Assembly: GCA_051294375.1 (NCBI GenBank)
Contig: CM119264.1
Span: 31,252,135 to 31,316,134 of the forward strand
Length of the DNA stretch: 64,000 nucleotides
From: Paraspadella gotoi
Taxonomy: Eukaryota > Chaetognatha
Direction: 5' to 3'
Shown piece after piece: positions 40,099 to 55,382 of the stretch. The stretch's first letter is position 1, and each line of letters begins with the position of its first letter. The notes under the pieces were generated by a model, which searched no databases, was not told the DNA's origin, and saw nothing but the letters and a program-made list of their open reading frames with translations. A program made the position numbers and the translations under genes.

Positions 40099-43000
40099 CT
40101 GGGTCAAATTAATAATAATAATAATTAAACTTATTGAAATTAAATGAATCATGCCGCGTTGAATTTCTGGTCACGTGATCGCTTTTTTGATCGATCGCGT
40201 CACAGCATGAGTATGATACCTACATATTACATAAGCAAATTAAAGGTCTTATGGTACCATACCTTCTTACCGGACTTTTAAAACGTAAAAGGGACGGACC
40301 GACCGACAGACAGACAGACAGACAGACCGCTACATAAGACAGGACTTACAAAAACCAATCCATTGAGAAAAGAAGTCCGATCGCTTCTTGCGGCTTTAAC
40401 TTCAAAGTTGAACAAACGAGGATGAGAAGCAACATTGATGGAGTACTGCTGGTGGAAAGGACCGTCGTCAGCAGCCTGGAGAAGGAAGGGTCAAAGGAAG
40501 GGTCGTTAAAAGGGTCAGGAAGGGTCATTAGAAGGGAAAAGGGGTCAATAGAGAGAAGGCTTAAAGGGATCAGCATTGATGGAGTACTGCTGGTGGAAAG
40601 GACCGTTGTCAGCAGCCTGGAGAAGGAAGGGTCAATGGAACGGTCGTTAAAATGGTCAGGAAGGGTCATTAGAAGGGAAGAAGGGTAATTAGATGTGGGA
40701 AAGGGACAATGAAAAAAATAATAATTTGCCAATGGAAAGGTCAAAAGAAATAAGATGGGTCATTATGTTTAAATGATTTGGAAGGGTCAGTGGTCCAACA
40801 AAGAATCTTAAAAAGTATGGGAACCCGACAAAAACTGACCACCTGACCACCAACGAACTTACCAAGCGACGGCGAAGCGAGAAGCCGACAAATGGAAGCC
40901 GACAAATTGAGCTACAAAGACGTAAGCTGCTCCGTTGAAAATGTTGCTCGCATCGCGATTCATTATTGCGCAAAGAGGCAGAGCGAATCGAGTGATTTTA
41001 GGCGAGATAGAGAGAGAGTCTTCGTTGGCGCGGAAGAGAGCGGGAAGAGTGAGAACGCTGTGTGAGTGTGTGGAGGGGGGGAAGATTAATTCAATCGATT
41101 CACAAATCACTCACTCGATCTATGGAAATCCCTCCTCCTAATGAACGTCAAAGGTAAACATCATCACATGTCATCGTTTAAGTCACGTCAATTTCATCTC
41201 TACCAATCAATATCCAAGCAAATCACATCCCCACCAATCAATATCAAAGCCAATCACCTCTCCACCAATCAATATCCAAGCCAATACCTCTCCACCAATT
41301 AGTATTCTTGCTACTCACACCTCTACCAATCAATATCCCTGCCAATCACCTCTCCACCAATTAATATTCTAGCTACTCACAACTCTACCAATCAATATCC
41401 AAGCCAATCACATCTCCACCAATCAATATCCAAGCTAATCACCTCTCCACCAATCAATATCCAATAACCCAACTTCTCCACCAATCAAACCCGTTCTGAG
41501 TGGCGAAGGCGGTGACGGCGACTCGAATTTGTGATTTGAAGAATCGAATCGGATTTTGTTTAGAGATGACGAAGACGAGAGTAGGGATGAAGACGACGAC
41601 GTAGAGGGAGAAGGCGAGGAAGACGACGAGGAAGAAGAAGAAGAGAGAAGAGAAGGCGGAGGAGAGTCGAGGGACACCGACGATGCCTGAAAGGGGAAGG
41701 GGGTAGAAAAAACATTTCGTTTGGGCGATGTGACAATCTTTACTGTACTATCTTTTCTGTACAATTCTATAATTATTAATTAGAAGAAAAAAAAACGGGG
41801 AAATGAATCAGAAAAAAAAGGTAAAAATGAGTAAAATATATTTTGACTCAGTTTTAAATAGTAATTTTTTTTCACAGCAAAATTTAAATATAAATTTAAA
41901 AAAAAAAATAATATTTTGAAATTTTATCAGTTTATAAGAATATTACTCGAATTAAAATGTCATTTTATTTTTTTAATAGCCTTAAATTTTTTTCATTTTT
42001 ATTCATACAAATTCAGCCGAAAAAATGTTAAATTATTCCAATTTTTCATCGTTCCATCCTAGTAAAAGGGAACGACCGACCGATCGACAGACTGACCGGC
42101 GATGATGAGCGAGCAGAATCCAACTGGCGCCGTCCACATGACGCCGTCCAGCGCCGCGAATGTCATAGCGGCGCCGGCGGCGACGAAAGACTTGATAGGA
42201 CGCGCCTTTGCCTCGTCGATGGAAGTTAGAGCGAAACCGAGAATGAGTGAGAAAGTAACGAGGCCTTGGGGGGGGGGGGGTCGGGAGAGATTTAAATAAA
42301 ATTTAAACGGTTAATTATTAAAAATTAAAAAGAGAGAAAATCCAGATACTCACCTAAATAGTTGGCGCCATCCTCGTGTTTGTTGTTCATTGAAATTCCA
42401 CCCGAATACTGGAAAAGTATGAGGTACTGGAATACTGAAATACAGGAAATACTGGAAAATACTGGAAATACTAAAATACTGGAAAAGTATGAGGTGATAC
42501 GAATTTATAATGCATGTCGCTAACATTTTACTCTTTTTAACAAAAGTCTACTCTTTTCTAAAACATTTCGTGTCTAGCAAAGTTAGATTTTTGGCCATAT
42601 TTTCCGAGAACGCACCATTTCATTTTTAGTCGGATCTGCTTATCAGCAGATCCCGACTCTATAATTCACTTTGTCGGTCCGTCGGTCCGCCCCCTCAATA
42701 TTGTCGGGCACACACTTATATCATGTCAGAACATCGAATTATGATAAATTATGCAAAAAAAAAAAATGATGTCCGTCCATCCGTCTGTCCGTCCGTCCGT
42801 CCATCCCACCTTAGCAAAAAAGACCAATTACTCGTGATTGGATGGATGGATTTGAATGAAATTTTGTGTGTGGGTAGGGAAGTGTGTGATTGAGCTGGAT
42901 ATGAAGTTTTGATGGAATCATCCGAGTGGAAATGAGTTTAAATGGAAAAAACAAAAAATAAATTTCACCATTTGAACACCAATTGATCATGGGTGGATGG

Positions 43001-46000
43001 GGCGATTGACCTTGAATTTGGTATGTGGGTAGGAAAGTGTGTGATTAAGCTGGAAATCAAGTTTCGATGGAATTGTCTTAGTGGAAATGAGTTTAAATGG
43101 AAAAAACTAAAAACCTGTTACACTAATTGATTATGCTTCTTTTTCCTTTTATATCAAATGTAAATGCAGGATGTATTAATTAATCAAATAATTAATCAAT
43201 AAGTCAATTAATTATTAAATAATTAATTAATCAGTCAATAAATCAAGTCAATCATTATCGGCATTATTCTCATCGTTGTCATTGCTTTTGTCGTGGTTAG
43301 TAACGAAAAGACCTAAAAACAAACATTTGGGATAAAATTAATTAATCAATTGCCTAATTAATCAATTAATTAACTGAAATAATTTAATTATTAATTAATT
43401 ACCGATAATGATCGTGGGCAGATCCGACATTGTTTGCTCAAACTCAAACTCAAAATCAAAAATTAAGTTAAAGATTAGATTTTTGAATAAGGTTAAGAAT
43501 TTGGGTTAATGTTTTAGGATTAAAGGTTAAATATTTAAAAAAAATTAAATTGTTGGATAATAGAGCCAGTTTTCTTACTCTCGAAATGGAAGCAGAGACG
43601 ATGCTATCTGGAAAAATGTTAAAAAGAATATTGGCAAAAACATCATCCAATGATTCTTCATTGACGAAAGTTTGATTGACAAATGTAGCGTTGGCGTTGG
43701 CGTTGGCTTCGTCTTGCAGCAACAAAAGGGTCCCTAAACGAGAAAGAAGTTAGAACAATTATTTATTGACAGGGAAGCCAAGTACTTGGTCTCTGAGAGT
43801 GAATAAACTTGAGTGTGAGAGAGACTGGATGGACTAAAATCCACCAACCGTTCATCAGCGGCCATTGGTGCCGGAGGCAAGTCATTCGCCTCCCAACCCA
43901 AAGGTCCGGGGTTCTAGCCCGGTGGCCGCCTAGCAGTTAAGAGGGACGGGGCGCTTAACCCGCCTGTAACACGGTGTTACAGCCTGATCCGAAGCTCAGG
44001 GACTGCTAATATTGAACGGTTCTGTCACTAACACATAACAATAATTACTGTCTCTTCATTGGTGAGCCCGACTTCCAAAAACAACAGCAACAATAACACT
44101 TTCAGGCGACATGCCTCAACCTGGCGATGCACTTTCCGCCAACAACACATCAGGCGACATGCCTCAACTTGGTGACGCACTTTCCACCAACAACAACAAT
44201 TCACTGAGGAGACGCAACAGACTTCTCCCTACGGGAGGGGGGGGTGTATGGTGGACTAAAATTCACCAACCGTTCATCAGCGGTCATTGGTGCTGGAGGC
44301 AAGTCATTCGCCTCCCAACCCAAATGTCCGGGGTTCTAGCCCGGTGGCCGCCTAGCAGTTAAGAGGGACGGGGCGCTTAACCCACCTGTAACACGGTGTT
44401 ACAGCCTGATCCGAAGCTCAGGGACTGCTTATATTGAACGGTTCTGTCACTAACATATAACAATAATTACTGTCTCTTCACTATGAAATTTGTACAACCA
44501 ATATAAAATCATATATTAATTTAATAAATAAGCTATCTTGCCCCTGACATTGGACAGGCTGTGTTGGGTTAGGACCTGTATCACTCTTACAAGATAATAA
44601 CATAGCAGGTCCTTGCAAGCTTTCAATTCAAAATCTCTCTGTATTGTTTATTTACTGCCAGAGTACCTGGCTTCCCTATGTTATTATCTTGTAAGAGTGA
44701 TGGAGGCCTTAAACCACCATAGCCTGTCCAGTAAAACGTAGTAAAAATTCTAAATTCAACTTTCATTAAAATTTTAAAAGTGAGGAACGAACAACATAAT
44801 ACTAATAAACATTTATGTTATAAAAAACTTAATAATAATTTTAAAATTTACTCAGGAGGCCATATTTATACTAGTACTAATCCAATAAATGTTAACATTT
44901 CAAAATAGTTTTTTGTACATAAGATTTTTTTTGAAGATTTGGATTCTGCATGAAAAGTTGATATAAAGAAATATAACTCTTGAGTTATTAGATATAATAA
45001 TAAGTAAACAATTTTTAAGAAAGCAATATATATATATTTAAAGAATATAGATTAAAAGGTAAATCTTTCATAAAATATAAAAATAAAAAAAAAAATAGTG
45101 AAACAAGTAATTAGAAAATTTTTATAAAATAATTTGTTTTTACAAAATAATGTTCACTGATGGTATGTTGTTCATAATTGACTTTTAGAATTTTCGTATG
45201 TAACTTTCACTACGCTCTACTGTCCAGTGTCAATTGAACCAATTACATGACATTAAAATACCATAATCAGATTTCATACATGACATACATCTCACTGTCC
45301 AGTATATACTACTAACCTGATATGAGACCGAGCAGAGTCCCGAATCCATTCGTTAGGAAGATATAGAGGAAAGTGATCAGACCGGTATAATCATTTGACT
45401 TTGGACTTAGACGGGATACGCCTTTTTTTAAAAAGGAAGTATATTAGTTTTTTTTAAATATGATAGATTAGATCTGGAATAAACTAAAACACTTAGACAA
45501 CATAGTTTAAAAATTATTAATAAGTATATCTCACCATCGATTATACTGAAAAGTATGAGGGGTATCATTAGCAAATAAAGAAGACGCAAAAATAATTCGC
45601 CCCAAATTTTGAGCCAAAAAAAGTTGGGTCCCTAAGGGAAACAGTTTAAAATGAAGTTAAAATATATTTTTGATATATGTATGTTTTGAAAATGGTTTCA
45701 TTTAGTTAAATTAAAAATTACTCAAGACGACCCGATAGTAATTATCGGCAACACCAATGATTGTCTCTTCCATCTGCAATGACTGCAATCGTCTCTTTCA
45801 GCAGCAAAGACTGCAATGACGGCAATAGTCTCTTCTATCAGCAATGACTGCAATGACTAAAATCGTCTCTTCCATCTGTAATGACTGCAATCGTCTCTTT
45901 CATCAGCAATGGCTGCAATCGTCTCTTCCATCTGTAATGACTGCAATGACTGCAATCGTCTCTTCCATCTGCAATGACTGCAATCGTCTCTTCCATCTGC

Positions 46001-46197
46001 AAGATTCTGACCTGAAGATCCAGTCGAACGCAACGTAGAGGAAAAGAAGTAACAAAACCAAAGAAAATTCCAGCGAAAATCAAAATTAATTGAAGATTTT
46101 TTTTCGTTTTTTCTTTTAAGTTTTGGACCAAAACTGATATTTTTTGGGTCACTTTCGATCCTCGGTCCATTTTGGTCACTTTCGACCCTCGGTCCAT
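39840..46197 (-). CDS. SLC1 family (glutamate/neutral amino acid transporter-like), divergent
   Basis: Complete 513-residue gene in ten exons, right to left: 46012-46197, 45535-45631, 45317-45421, 43579-43733, 42354-42408, 42097-42264, 41491-41686, 40863-41057, 40350-40475, 39840-40098. All junction phases agree. SLC1 proteins co-transport acidic or neutral amino acids with Na+ using an elevator fold. Fold landmarks are all present: WLKIWGELFLRLL (TM2-3), an extracellular loop with sequons NAT and NQT, GLVTFSLILG, APVG, ITRFALPLCAIM (TM7) and DWFLIRIRTVINC (TM8). Functional motifs are not. HP1 serines become TQNGV, NMDGT becomes NRDAS, the HP2 loop is about six residues short, the TM8 Asp of DRxRT is Ile and the Na+-site Asp of NVxGD is His. 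The TM8 Arg of RT and the following Asn remain. Ordinary Na+/glutamate coupling is unlikely; no frameshift or early stop is seen. Confidence 0.9.
40350..40475 (-). CDS. SLC1-like exon 9 (HP2)
   Basis: LLTTVLSTSSTPSMLLLILV, then LKPQEAIGLLFSMDWF. The HP2 tip (family SIGAAGIPQAG) is STSSTPS here. Acceptor and first 60 bases are duplicated 141 bases upstream. Confidence 0.9.
40430..40700 (-). repeat. 141-bp duplication of SLC1-like exon 9 acceptor
   Basis: catcaatgctg/gttgct, accgt, agcagcctggagaaggaagg occur at 40430-40495 and 40571-40636. 141 bases is 47 codons and the frame stays open through both copies. Confidence 0.9.
40863..41057 (-). CDS. SLC1-like exon 8 (HP1, TM7)
   Basis: VLTLPALFRANEDSLSISPK, then ITRFALPLCAIMNRDASNIF. 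NRDAS stands where family members have NMDGT. Donor GTAAGT. Confidence 0.93.
41200..41490. repeat. Minisatellite 'accaatcaatatccaagcca'
   Basis: About nine copies of a 30-32-bp unit (tcacctctccaccaatcaat) in SLC1-like intron 7, ending at the donor side of exon 41491-41686. Confidence 0.9.
41491..41686 (-). CDS. SLC1-like exon 7 (TM6, HP1 start)
   Basis: LYVVVFIPTLVFVISKQNPI, then RFFKSQIRVAVTAFATQNG. Family has TAFATSSSSATLP; the serines are replaced. Donor GTTTGA in phase 2. Confidence 0.9.
42097..42264 (-). CDS. SLC1-like exon 6 (TM5)
   Basis: GLVTFSLILGFALTSIDEAK, then TFAALDGVMWTAPVGFCSLI; matches NILGLVVFS...IMWYAPVGI. Donor GTCAGT. Confidence 0.92.
42354..42408 (-). CDS. SLC1-like exon 5
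   Basis: Small exon YSGGISMNNKHEDGANYL, phase 0 in and 1 out, donor GTGAGT. Confidence 0.83.
42626..43440 (+). mobile_element. Non-autonomous element with GTCGGATCTGC end
   Basis: Begins GTCGGATCTGCTTATCAGCA and ends ATCGTGGGCAGATCCGAC; the outer 'gtcggatctgc' and 'gcagatccgac' are inverted repeats. Interior has a (GTCC)n tract and two copies of a 'gtgtgtgggtaggaaagtgtgtgatt' block. Related copies at 46253-46915 and 57247-60265. No protein. Confidence 0.7.
43579..43733 (-). CDS. SLC1-like exon 4 (extracellular loop)
   Basis: LLLLQDEANANANATFVNQT, then LDDVFANILFNIFPDSIVSA; matches DAFLDLLRNLFPENLVQA. Two N-glycosylation sequons. Phase 1 in, 0 out. Confidence 0.9.
43770..44090 (+). mobile_element. 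SINE-like repeat, copy 1 of a tandem pair
   Basis: caaccgttcatcagcggcca, then GGTCCGGGGTTCTAGCCC (B-box-like), gggacggggcgcttaaccc and ttcggttctgtcactaac-type end. The same block follows at 44245-44475, and a piece at 56850-56940. Confidence 0.6.
44245..44475 (+). mobile_element. SINE-like repeat, copy 2
   Basis: About 95% like 43840-44075; a few substitutions. Between the copies lies a short duplicated caggcgacatgcctcaac unit. Confidence 0.6.
44480..44740. repeat. Dispersed repeat with perfect 26-bp inverted repeat
   Basis: ATCACTCTTACAAGATAATA at 44580 and its exact reverse complement ending at 44701, 70 bases apart. Looks like two inverted copies of the family seen at 23760-23880. Confidence 0.85.
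44740..45316. other. SLC1-like intron, nothing recognised
   Basis: AT-rich with no repeat or exon that I can support. Confidence 0.5.
45317..45421 (-). CDS. SLC1-like exon 3 (TM3-4)
   Basis: VSRLSPKSNDYTGLITFLYI, then FLTNGFGTLLGLIS. Phase 1 both sides, donor GTTAGT. Confidence 0.88.
45535..45631 (-). CDS. SLC1-like exon 2 (TM2)
   Basis: GPNFFWLKIWGELFLRLLYL, then LMIPLILFSIID; matches FPGELLMRMLKMLILPLI of the family. Donor GTGAGA. Confidence 0.9.
45763..46005. repeat. Minisatellite in SLC1-like intron 1
   Basis: About eight imperfect copies of gcaatcgtctcttccatctg + caatgact, starting about 14 bases from the exon 1 donor. Confidence 0.93.
46012..46197 (-). CDS. SLC1-like exon 1 (start)
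   Basis: 62 codons. MDRGSKVTK is duplicated (K-MDRGSKVTQ), so a second ATG lies nine codons in. TM1 is LQLILIFAGIFFGFVTSFPL. Donor GTCAGA, phase 0. Confidence 0.85.
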
Positions 46198-46918
46198 TTT
46201 AAAAGTTCCTTTCGTTGCTGAAATTTTATAAAAGTTTTTTTTTAATATTTTTTTAGACTGATCTGCTTACTGCAAACTCCGGTTCTATAATTTACTTTGT
46301 CGGTCCGTCGGTCCGCCCCCCCAATCTTGTCGGGAATTCAATTTTATCATGTCAGAACATCGAATTATGATAAATTATGCAAAAAAAGATATCCGTCTGT
46401 CCGTCTGTCTGTCCGTCTGTCCTTCCGTCCGTCTCACCTTAGCAAAAAACACCAATTACTCGTGATTTGATGGATGGATTGGAATAAAATGTTGTGTGTG
46501 GTTAGGAAAGTGTGTGATTGAGCTGGAAATTAAGTTTCGATGGAATCGTCCTAGTGGAAATGAGTTAAAATGGAAAAAATAAACAATCTATTTCACTATT
46601 TGATTATGTTTTTTTTAATTTTTATATTAAATGTAAATTCAAGCTGCATTAATTAATTATTGATAAATAAGTAATTAATTAATTATTAATTATTTGTAAT
46701 TAATTAATTAATTAATTAATTTTGTGATCGAGATTGTTGTTTTGTGATTGAGAGGCGAGAAAAAGTGGAAAACGATTTTGACACGAATAAAAAAAAAAAG
46801 AATTAATTAATTAATATTATTTTTTTATTTGTGTCAAAACTAATATATAATAATTAATTAATTATTAATACAAAAAATATCAGCTGTATACCGCTAATGA
46901 TAGTGACTGGACGAGTTG

Positions 46919-46920
<2 letters not shown>
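46198..46920 (+). mobile_element. Copy of GTCGGATCTGC-type element upstream of SLC1-like gene
   Basis: 46253-46915: agactgatctgcttactgca, then tttgtcggtccgtcggtccg, (GTCC)n and gtgtgtggttaggaaagtgt. It occupies the 5' flank of the SLC1-like gene. Confidence 0.6.
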
Positions 46921-46922
<2 letters not shown>

Positions 46923-46961
<39 letters not shown>

Positions 46962-47145
46962 CTTTTATCTTCGCCTCACGTATTTTTATGTAAATAAAAA
47001 AATTATTATAAACAAGCTAAGCAAAAAAAAAAGAAAGAAACTGGGAGAAATCTGGTTTTTATTACTTTTGGGGCAAAGTTGAGAAACTCGTTTTATCTAT
47101 TTATTAAACAGAAAATCGGTAAAGGCTCTGAGGGATGGAGAGAAC

Positions 47146-47188
<43 letters not shown>

Positions 47189-47299
47189 AAATTGAAATTA
47201 AATTGAATGAACAGTATATGACCCTGTACGTTTACGAGGTCTTTTGTTTTTTCGTTTTAAAATACACTCTGTAAAAGCGTACCAAATGTCACTAGTGAG

Positions 47300-47375
<76 letters not shown>

Positions 47376-47400
47376 TTGAAATATAAAAGGTGCTTGAGCC
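46923..47400. repeat. Three (GA)n tracts
   Basis: (GA)n at 46923-46958, 47139-47188 and 47297-47371, otherwise AT-rich. No gene. Confidence 0.95.
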
Positions 47401-47445
47401 AGTGTAAAACACTGGCCTCAAGTTGAGGCCAGTGTTTTACACTGC
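47399..47445. repeat. Hairpin, 22 of 23 bases paired, 1-base loop
   Basis: CCAGTGTAAAACACTGGCCT + CAA, then g, then its reverse complement. Each arm is itself partly palindromic. Confidence 0.9.
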
Positions 47446-47449
47446 CTTT

Positions 47450-48396
47450 AAAAGCTACGTTTTTAGAGGAGAGAGAGCGAGAGAGAGGTTAGGGTTAAAC
47501 CGAGAATTCGTAATAGAAATTAAAGAAAAAATAATTAAGAGAAAAAACTCCCTCCGACTTCAAAAGGGTGAGCCTCTATTAGATCTCAGAGCCACGTCGT
47601 CCAGACCTTGTTGCGCAACATGGTGAGAAAAGACCTTTGGAGATACACGTCTTTTATACTGCACAAAGTGAAGAACTGCACGAATCCCTCCTTGCGGCCA
47701 ACCAAGTTTTCAGCACTAACGAAGTCCTCTTCCGCAGCAAGATCCAGGCGAAAACTCATGAATGAAAACAAATGAAAAGAACTAGAGTCTTCACAGCAAT
47801 GCCAAACCCAATGGGCTATCACAATGGCAGAACTGCTGATGGATTTTTTTTTGTGGTCTAAAATCTGCAGAACCTCAGAAAACGTCAAAATAGACCAAAA
47901 GACGGTGAGGCAGCACTCCAAAGGGAGGAGTGGCAAATTGTTGACACACTCCGGATCAAAACCACACACGAGGCATGGCAAAAAGGACGATGCACCACTG
48001 TTAGGGGGCAAACCTTGCGGACCCCTAACGGGTCGATGGGTGGCTGCAGACCAAAGGGGCAGCTTAGAGTCTCGGCGTTGCTCGTATGCCACTAGACGCA
48101 GGCAGCAGGGCGTCAACAGTTTCACTAGCCCAGAGTCACTACTCTGTAATAATATTATCAAGAGAGAACACAATGGATCAGTAGTCGCTAAGTAAACACG
48201 AAGAAAGTATAAGTACCCAACACCTCTGCTATAAAATATTAATCATTAACTCATGATAGCTGAGGGGAAAAATAGTAATGAATCAATTAAATAATTATCA
48301 ATGGCGAAAGAATGAATAATCAAATGAATCTTTAATTTAAATAAGACAATCAATGAATGAATTAAATCCACAAATGTTTATACGGAATTTCCACAA
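47450..48396. other. Unassigned region, possibly an old element
   Basis: 47580-48190 is open in more than one frame on both strands and is less AT-rich than its flanks, as in decayed retroelements, but I see no reverse transcriptase or integrase motif. Confidence 0.4.
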
Positions 48397-48937
48397 AGTT
48401 CCAATCGAGATTCCACAAGAGTTGTTCCTGACACTGCTACCACTACCAATTCAATTTAAAGTATTTTTTTAAAAAATTATTATTTTGATCAAGTTATAAT
48501 ATGTAATATATGATATTCTTACTACCGTAACTACAGTATCAGCGAGTTTCGGTATCTTTCTGTTTGTCAAAAGTCAAAACTATATTTTTCGAATTAAACT
48601 ATTACATAATCTATTTGAATCCCCGAAATTTAACTCGAGTTATTTTCCCTGAACCCACCATTTCATTTTAAATTCAGAATTAGCATTAATTATTTGAAAA
48701 TAAACATTAGGTTGGAAGATTACGGTTTAAGATAGTTATTCTTGTCAGCGGTTAGGATTTAGGGGTTAATGCTAGAATTTAAACAGGGATTAAGTATTGG
48801 CTTTCAAGTTTAACAGTATGTTTAGTTTAAATATTAAGATTAAAATAAATTAATTTATTAAAATAAATAAATAAATAAATAAATATTAAAATAAATTAGT
48901 TTAAATATTAAGATTAAAATAAATTAATTTATTAAAA

Positions 48938-48969
<32 letters not shown>

Positions 48970-49651
48970 AAATAAATAAATATTAAAATAAATTAGTTTA
49001 AATATTAAGATTAAAATAAAACTTGGATAAAAAGCGCTTTTTAAAAAACGAGCGTGTTGAGAACTGGCGTGTTCTCCACATTATTTTTTTCCAGGTCCGC
49101 CATTAAAGTCCGTGAACAACGGGTTCGGTGAGGGGTGTTGACAACTTTATATACTTATAAGCCCCTCGCGTCAACAGCTCTAATTCACAACCCCTGCGTC
49201 AACAGCTCTATTCACCCTGCGTCAACAGCTCTATTCACCCCTGCGTCAACAGCTCTATTCACCCCTGCGTCAACAGCTCTATTCACCCCTGCGTCAACAG
49301 CTCTATTCATCCCCTGCGTCAACAGCTCTATTCTACCCCTGCGTCAACAGCTCTATTCACCCCTGCGTCAACAGCTCTATTTCACCCTGCGTCAACAGCT
49401 CTATTCACCCCTGCGTCAACAGCTCTATTCTCCCCTGCGTCAACAGCTCTATTCACCCCTGCGTCAACAGCTCTATTCACCCCTGCGTCAACAGCTCTAT
49501 TCACCCCTGCGTCAACAGCTCTATTCTCCCCTGCGTCAACAGCTCTATTCATCCCCTGCAGTCAACAGCTCTATTCACCCCTGCGTCAACAGCTCTATTC
49601 ACCCCTGCGCTTCGTCAACCAAGACTTGCATTAAGTCATTCACCTGGCAAA

Positions 49652-49686
<35 letters not shown>

Positions 49687-50861
49687 GATTCCAGGAAGGA
49701 AACGTCGCCCCATTTTCTTTTTCATTCTTTCTTTTCATTTCGTTTTCTTTCTTTGTTTTTTCTTCTCTTTTGTTTCGTCCTTTGTTTCGTCTTCTCATTC
49801 TCTCTCTTTGCGAATCAGAAGCGCAGATCCAAAACCATAATTTTTTTTAATTCATGAGACATTTTCGGGTTTTTTTTTTTTTTTGTGGGAAGTTTTGAGT
49901 TTTTTGAGTTTTACTTTTTAGTACATAGTTTTGCGTTTCAGTTTAATTTTATTCTAGCTTTATTTATTTATTTTTTAGTAAAGGTTTTTATTTGGTTTTA
50001 AATTGTCTAAAGATCTAATTTTCTTTAAAATTAAAATCTTTTTAGCTCAGAATTTAAAGCTTTTTTTAAATCGATGAAATTCATATTTTCGGAATATGTG
50101 TATCCTTTTGTAATCGAAGAGTGAAGATCACTAATGGGACCTAGTGAATAAGTATAGTGGAAATTATAACAAGTATCATAAAAGTATAAAAACATTGTTA
50201 TCATTTTATTAATTTAAAAATTGTCAAATGCTACAACTAATCTACGCCATTTCGTAATTTCAAAAGCAAAATTTTGTCAAAGACGAATCGTGATCTTTTG
50301 TTTATTTCGCCATGAATTTCTCGATGTCGCTGCTAGTTTGCTTTTCATCCTCGTTCGCCGCAAACGAACAGAGGACATCGCGCCCCGACTTTTTTTTAAT
50401 TCATGCTCATGTATTCTATCAGCTGTTATTCGAAGCGTAGACGGGCGCGGAGGGAGAAAGAGGCAGCGGGAAACATGATCCCTTGGGACATTAGAGAGAG
50501 AATTAAAGAGGAAAAGAGGGGTTAAAGAGGAAAAGAGAAGAGTAGAAAAGATGGGAGAAAGAGAGGAAAGGGAGAATGACGGTAGACTGATAGATAGTGA
50601 GGGAGTAAAATATTGAAAGAGAAAAGTAGAGGAATTTAAAAGTAAACTATTCTAAATTATTTATGTATTACTGAAAAGAGAAAGAGAAAAAGAGAAAAAA
50701 GAGGAAAATAGAAAGAAAGAAAGAAAAAAGAATAAAAGAGAGAAAAGAGAAAGAAAGAAATGATAATGGGACAGGAAAAACAATTGAATTTTAAGTCTAC
50801 CTGCTTAAGAGTAGAACATGTTTTTTATGGACTGGGATTTGGGCAACTCTTTTTCTCATAT
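48397..50861 (+). repeat. Long unit, copy A
   Basis: Starts agttccaatcgagattccac and ends just before the 25-N gap. Contains (AAAT)n, a 24-bp minisatellite (49160-49605), (CGT)n, and a GAAAG-rich end. No gene recognised. The same content follows as copy B. Confidence 0.9.
49160..49610. repeat. 24-bp minisatellite, copy A
   Basis: About 18 copies of cccctgcgtcaacagctcta + ttca, regular. Confidence 0.96.
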
Positions 50862-50886
50862 NNNNNNNNNNNNNNNNNNNNNNNNN
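50862..50886. other. Assembly gap, 25 N
   Basis: Short placeholder gap between copy A and copy B of the same sequence. Confidence 0.99.
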
Positions 50887-55068
<4,182 letters not shown>

Positions 55069-55217
55069 AAGCAGTTATTGCTGGATGGATGTTTCCATAA
55101 TGAAGGAGCTTATAAGAATCATTAGTCTTTCTTTGCCCCAACATTTTCTAGAAGAAGAATATTTTTTTTTACGAGAAAATATTTTTTTTCGGAAGAAGAA
55201 AAAGAGGGAAGAACCTT

Positions 55218-55254
55218 TATTTTTCTTCTTCTTCTTCTTCTTCTTCTTCTTCTT

Positions 55255-55331
<77 letters not shown>

Positions 55332-55333
55332 TA

Positions 55334-55364
<31 letters not shown>

Positions 55365-55382
55365 AATTATTATTATTTATTA
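55218..55382. repeat. (TTC)n followed by (TTA)n
   Basis: About 60 bases of TTC switching to about 100 bases of TTA. Confidence 0.98.

Noticed and set aside
45722-45773. Extra SLC1-like exon reading METIIGVADNYYRVVL
   Set aside because: It resembles a plausible segment, but its end phase does not fit the next exon, while exon 1 joins exon 2 directly in phase.
47586-48195. 195-codon minus frame and 123-codon plus frame
   Set aside because: Overlapping on opposite strands, no recognisable motif, no start or splice context. Kept only as unassigned region.
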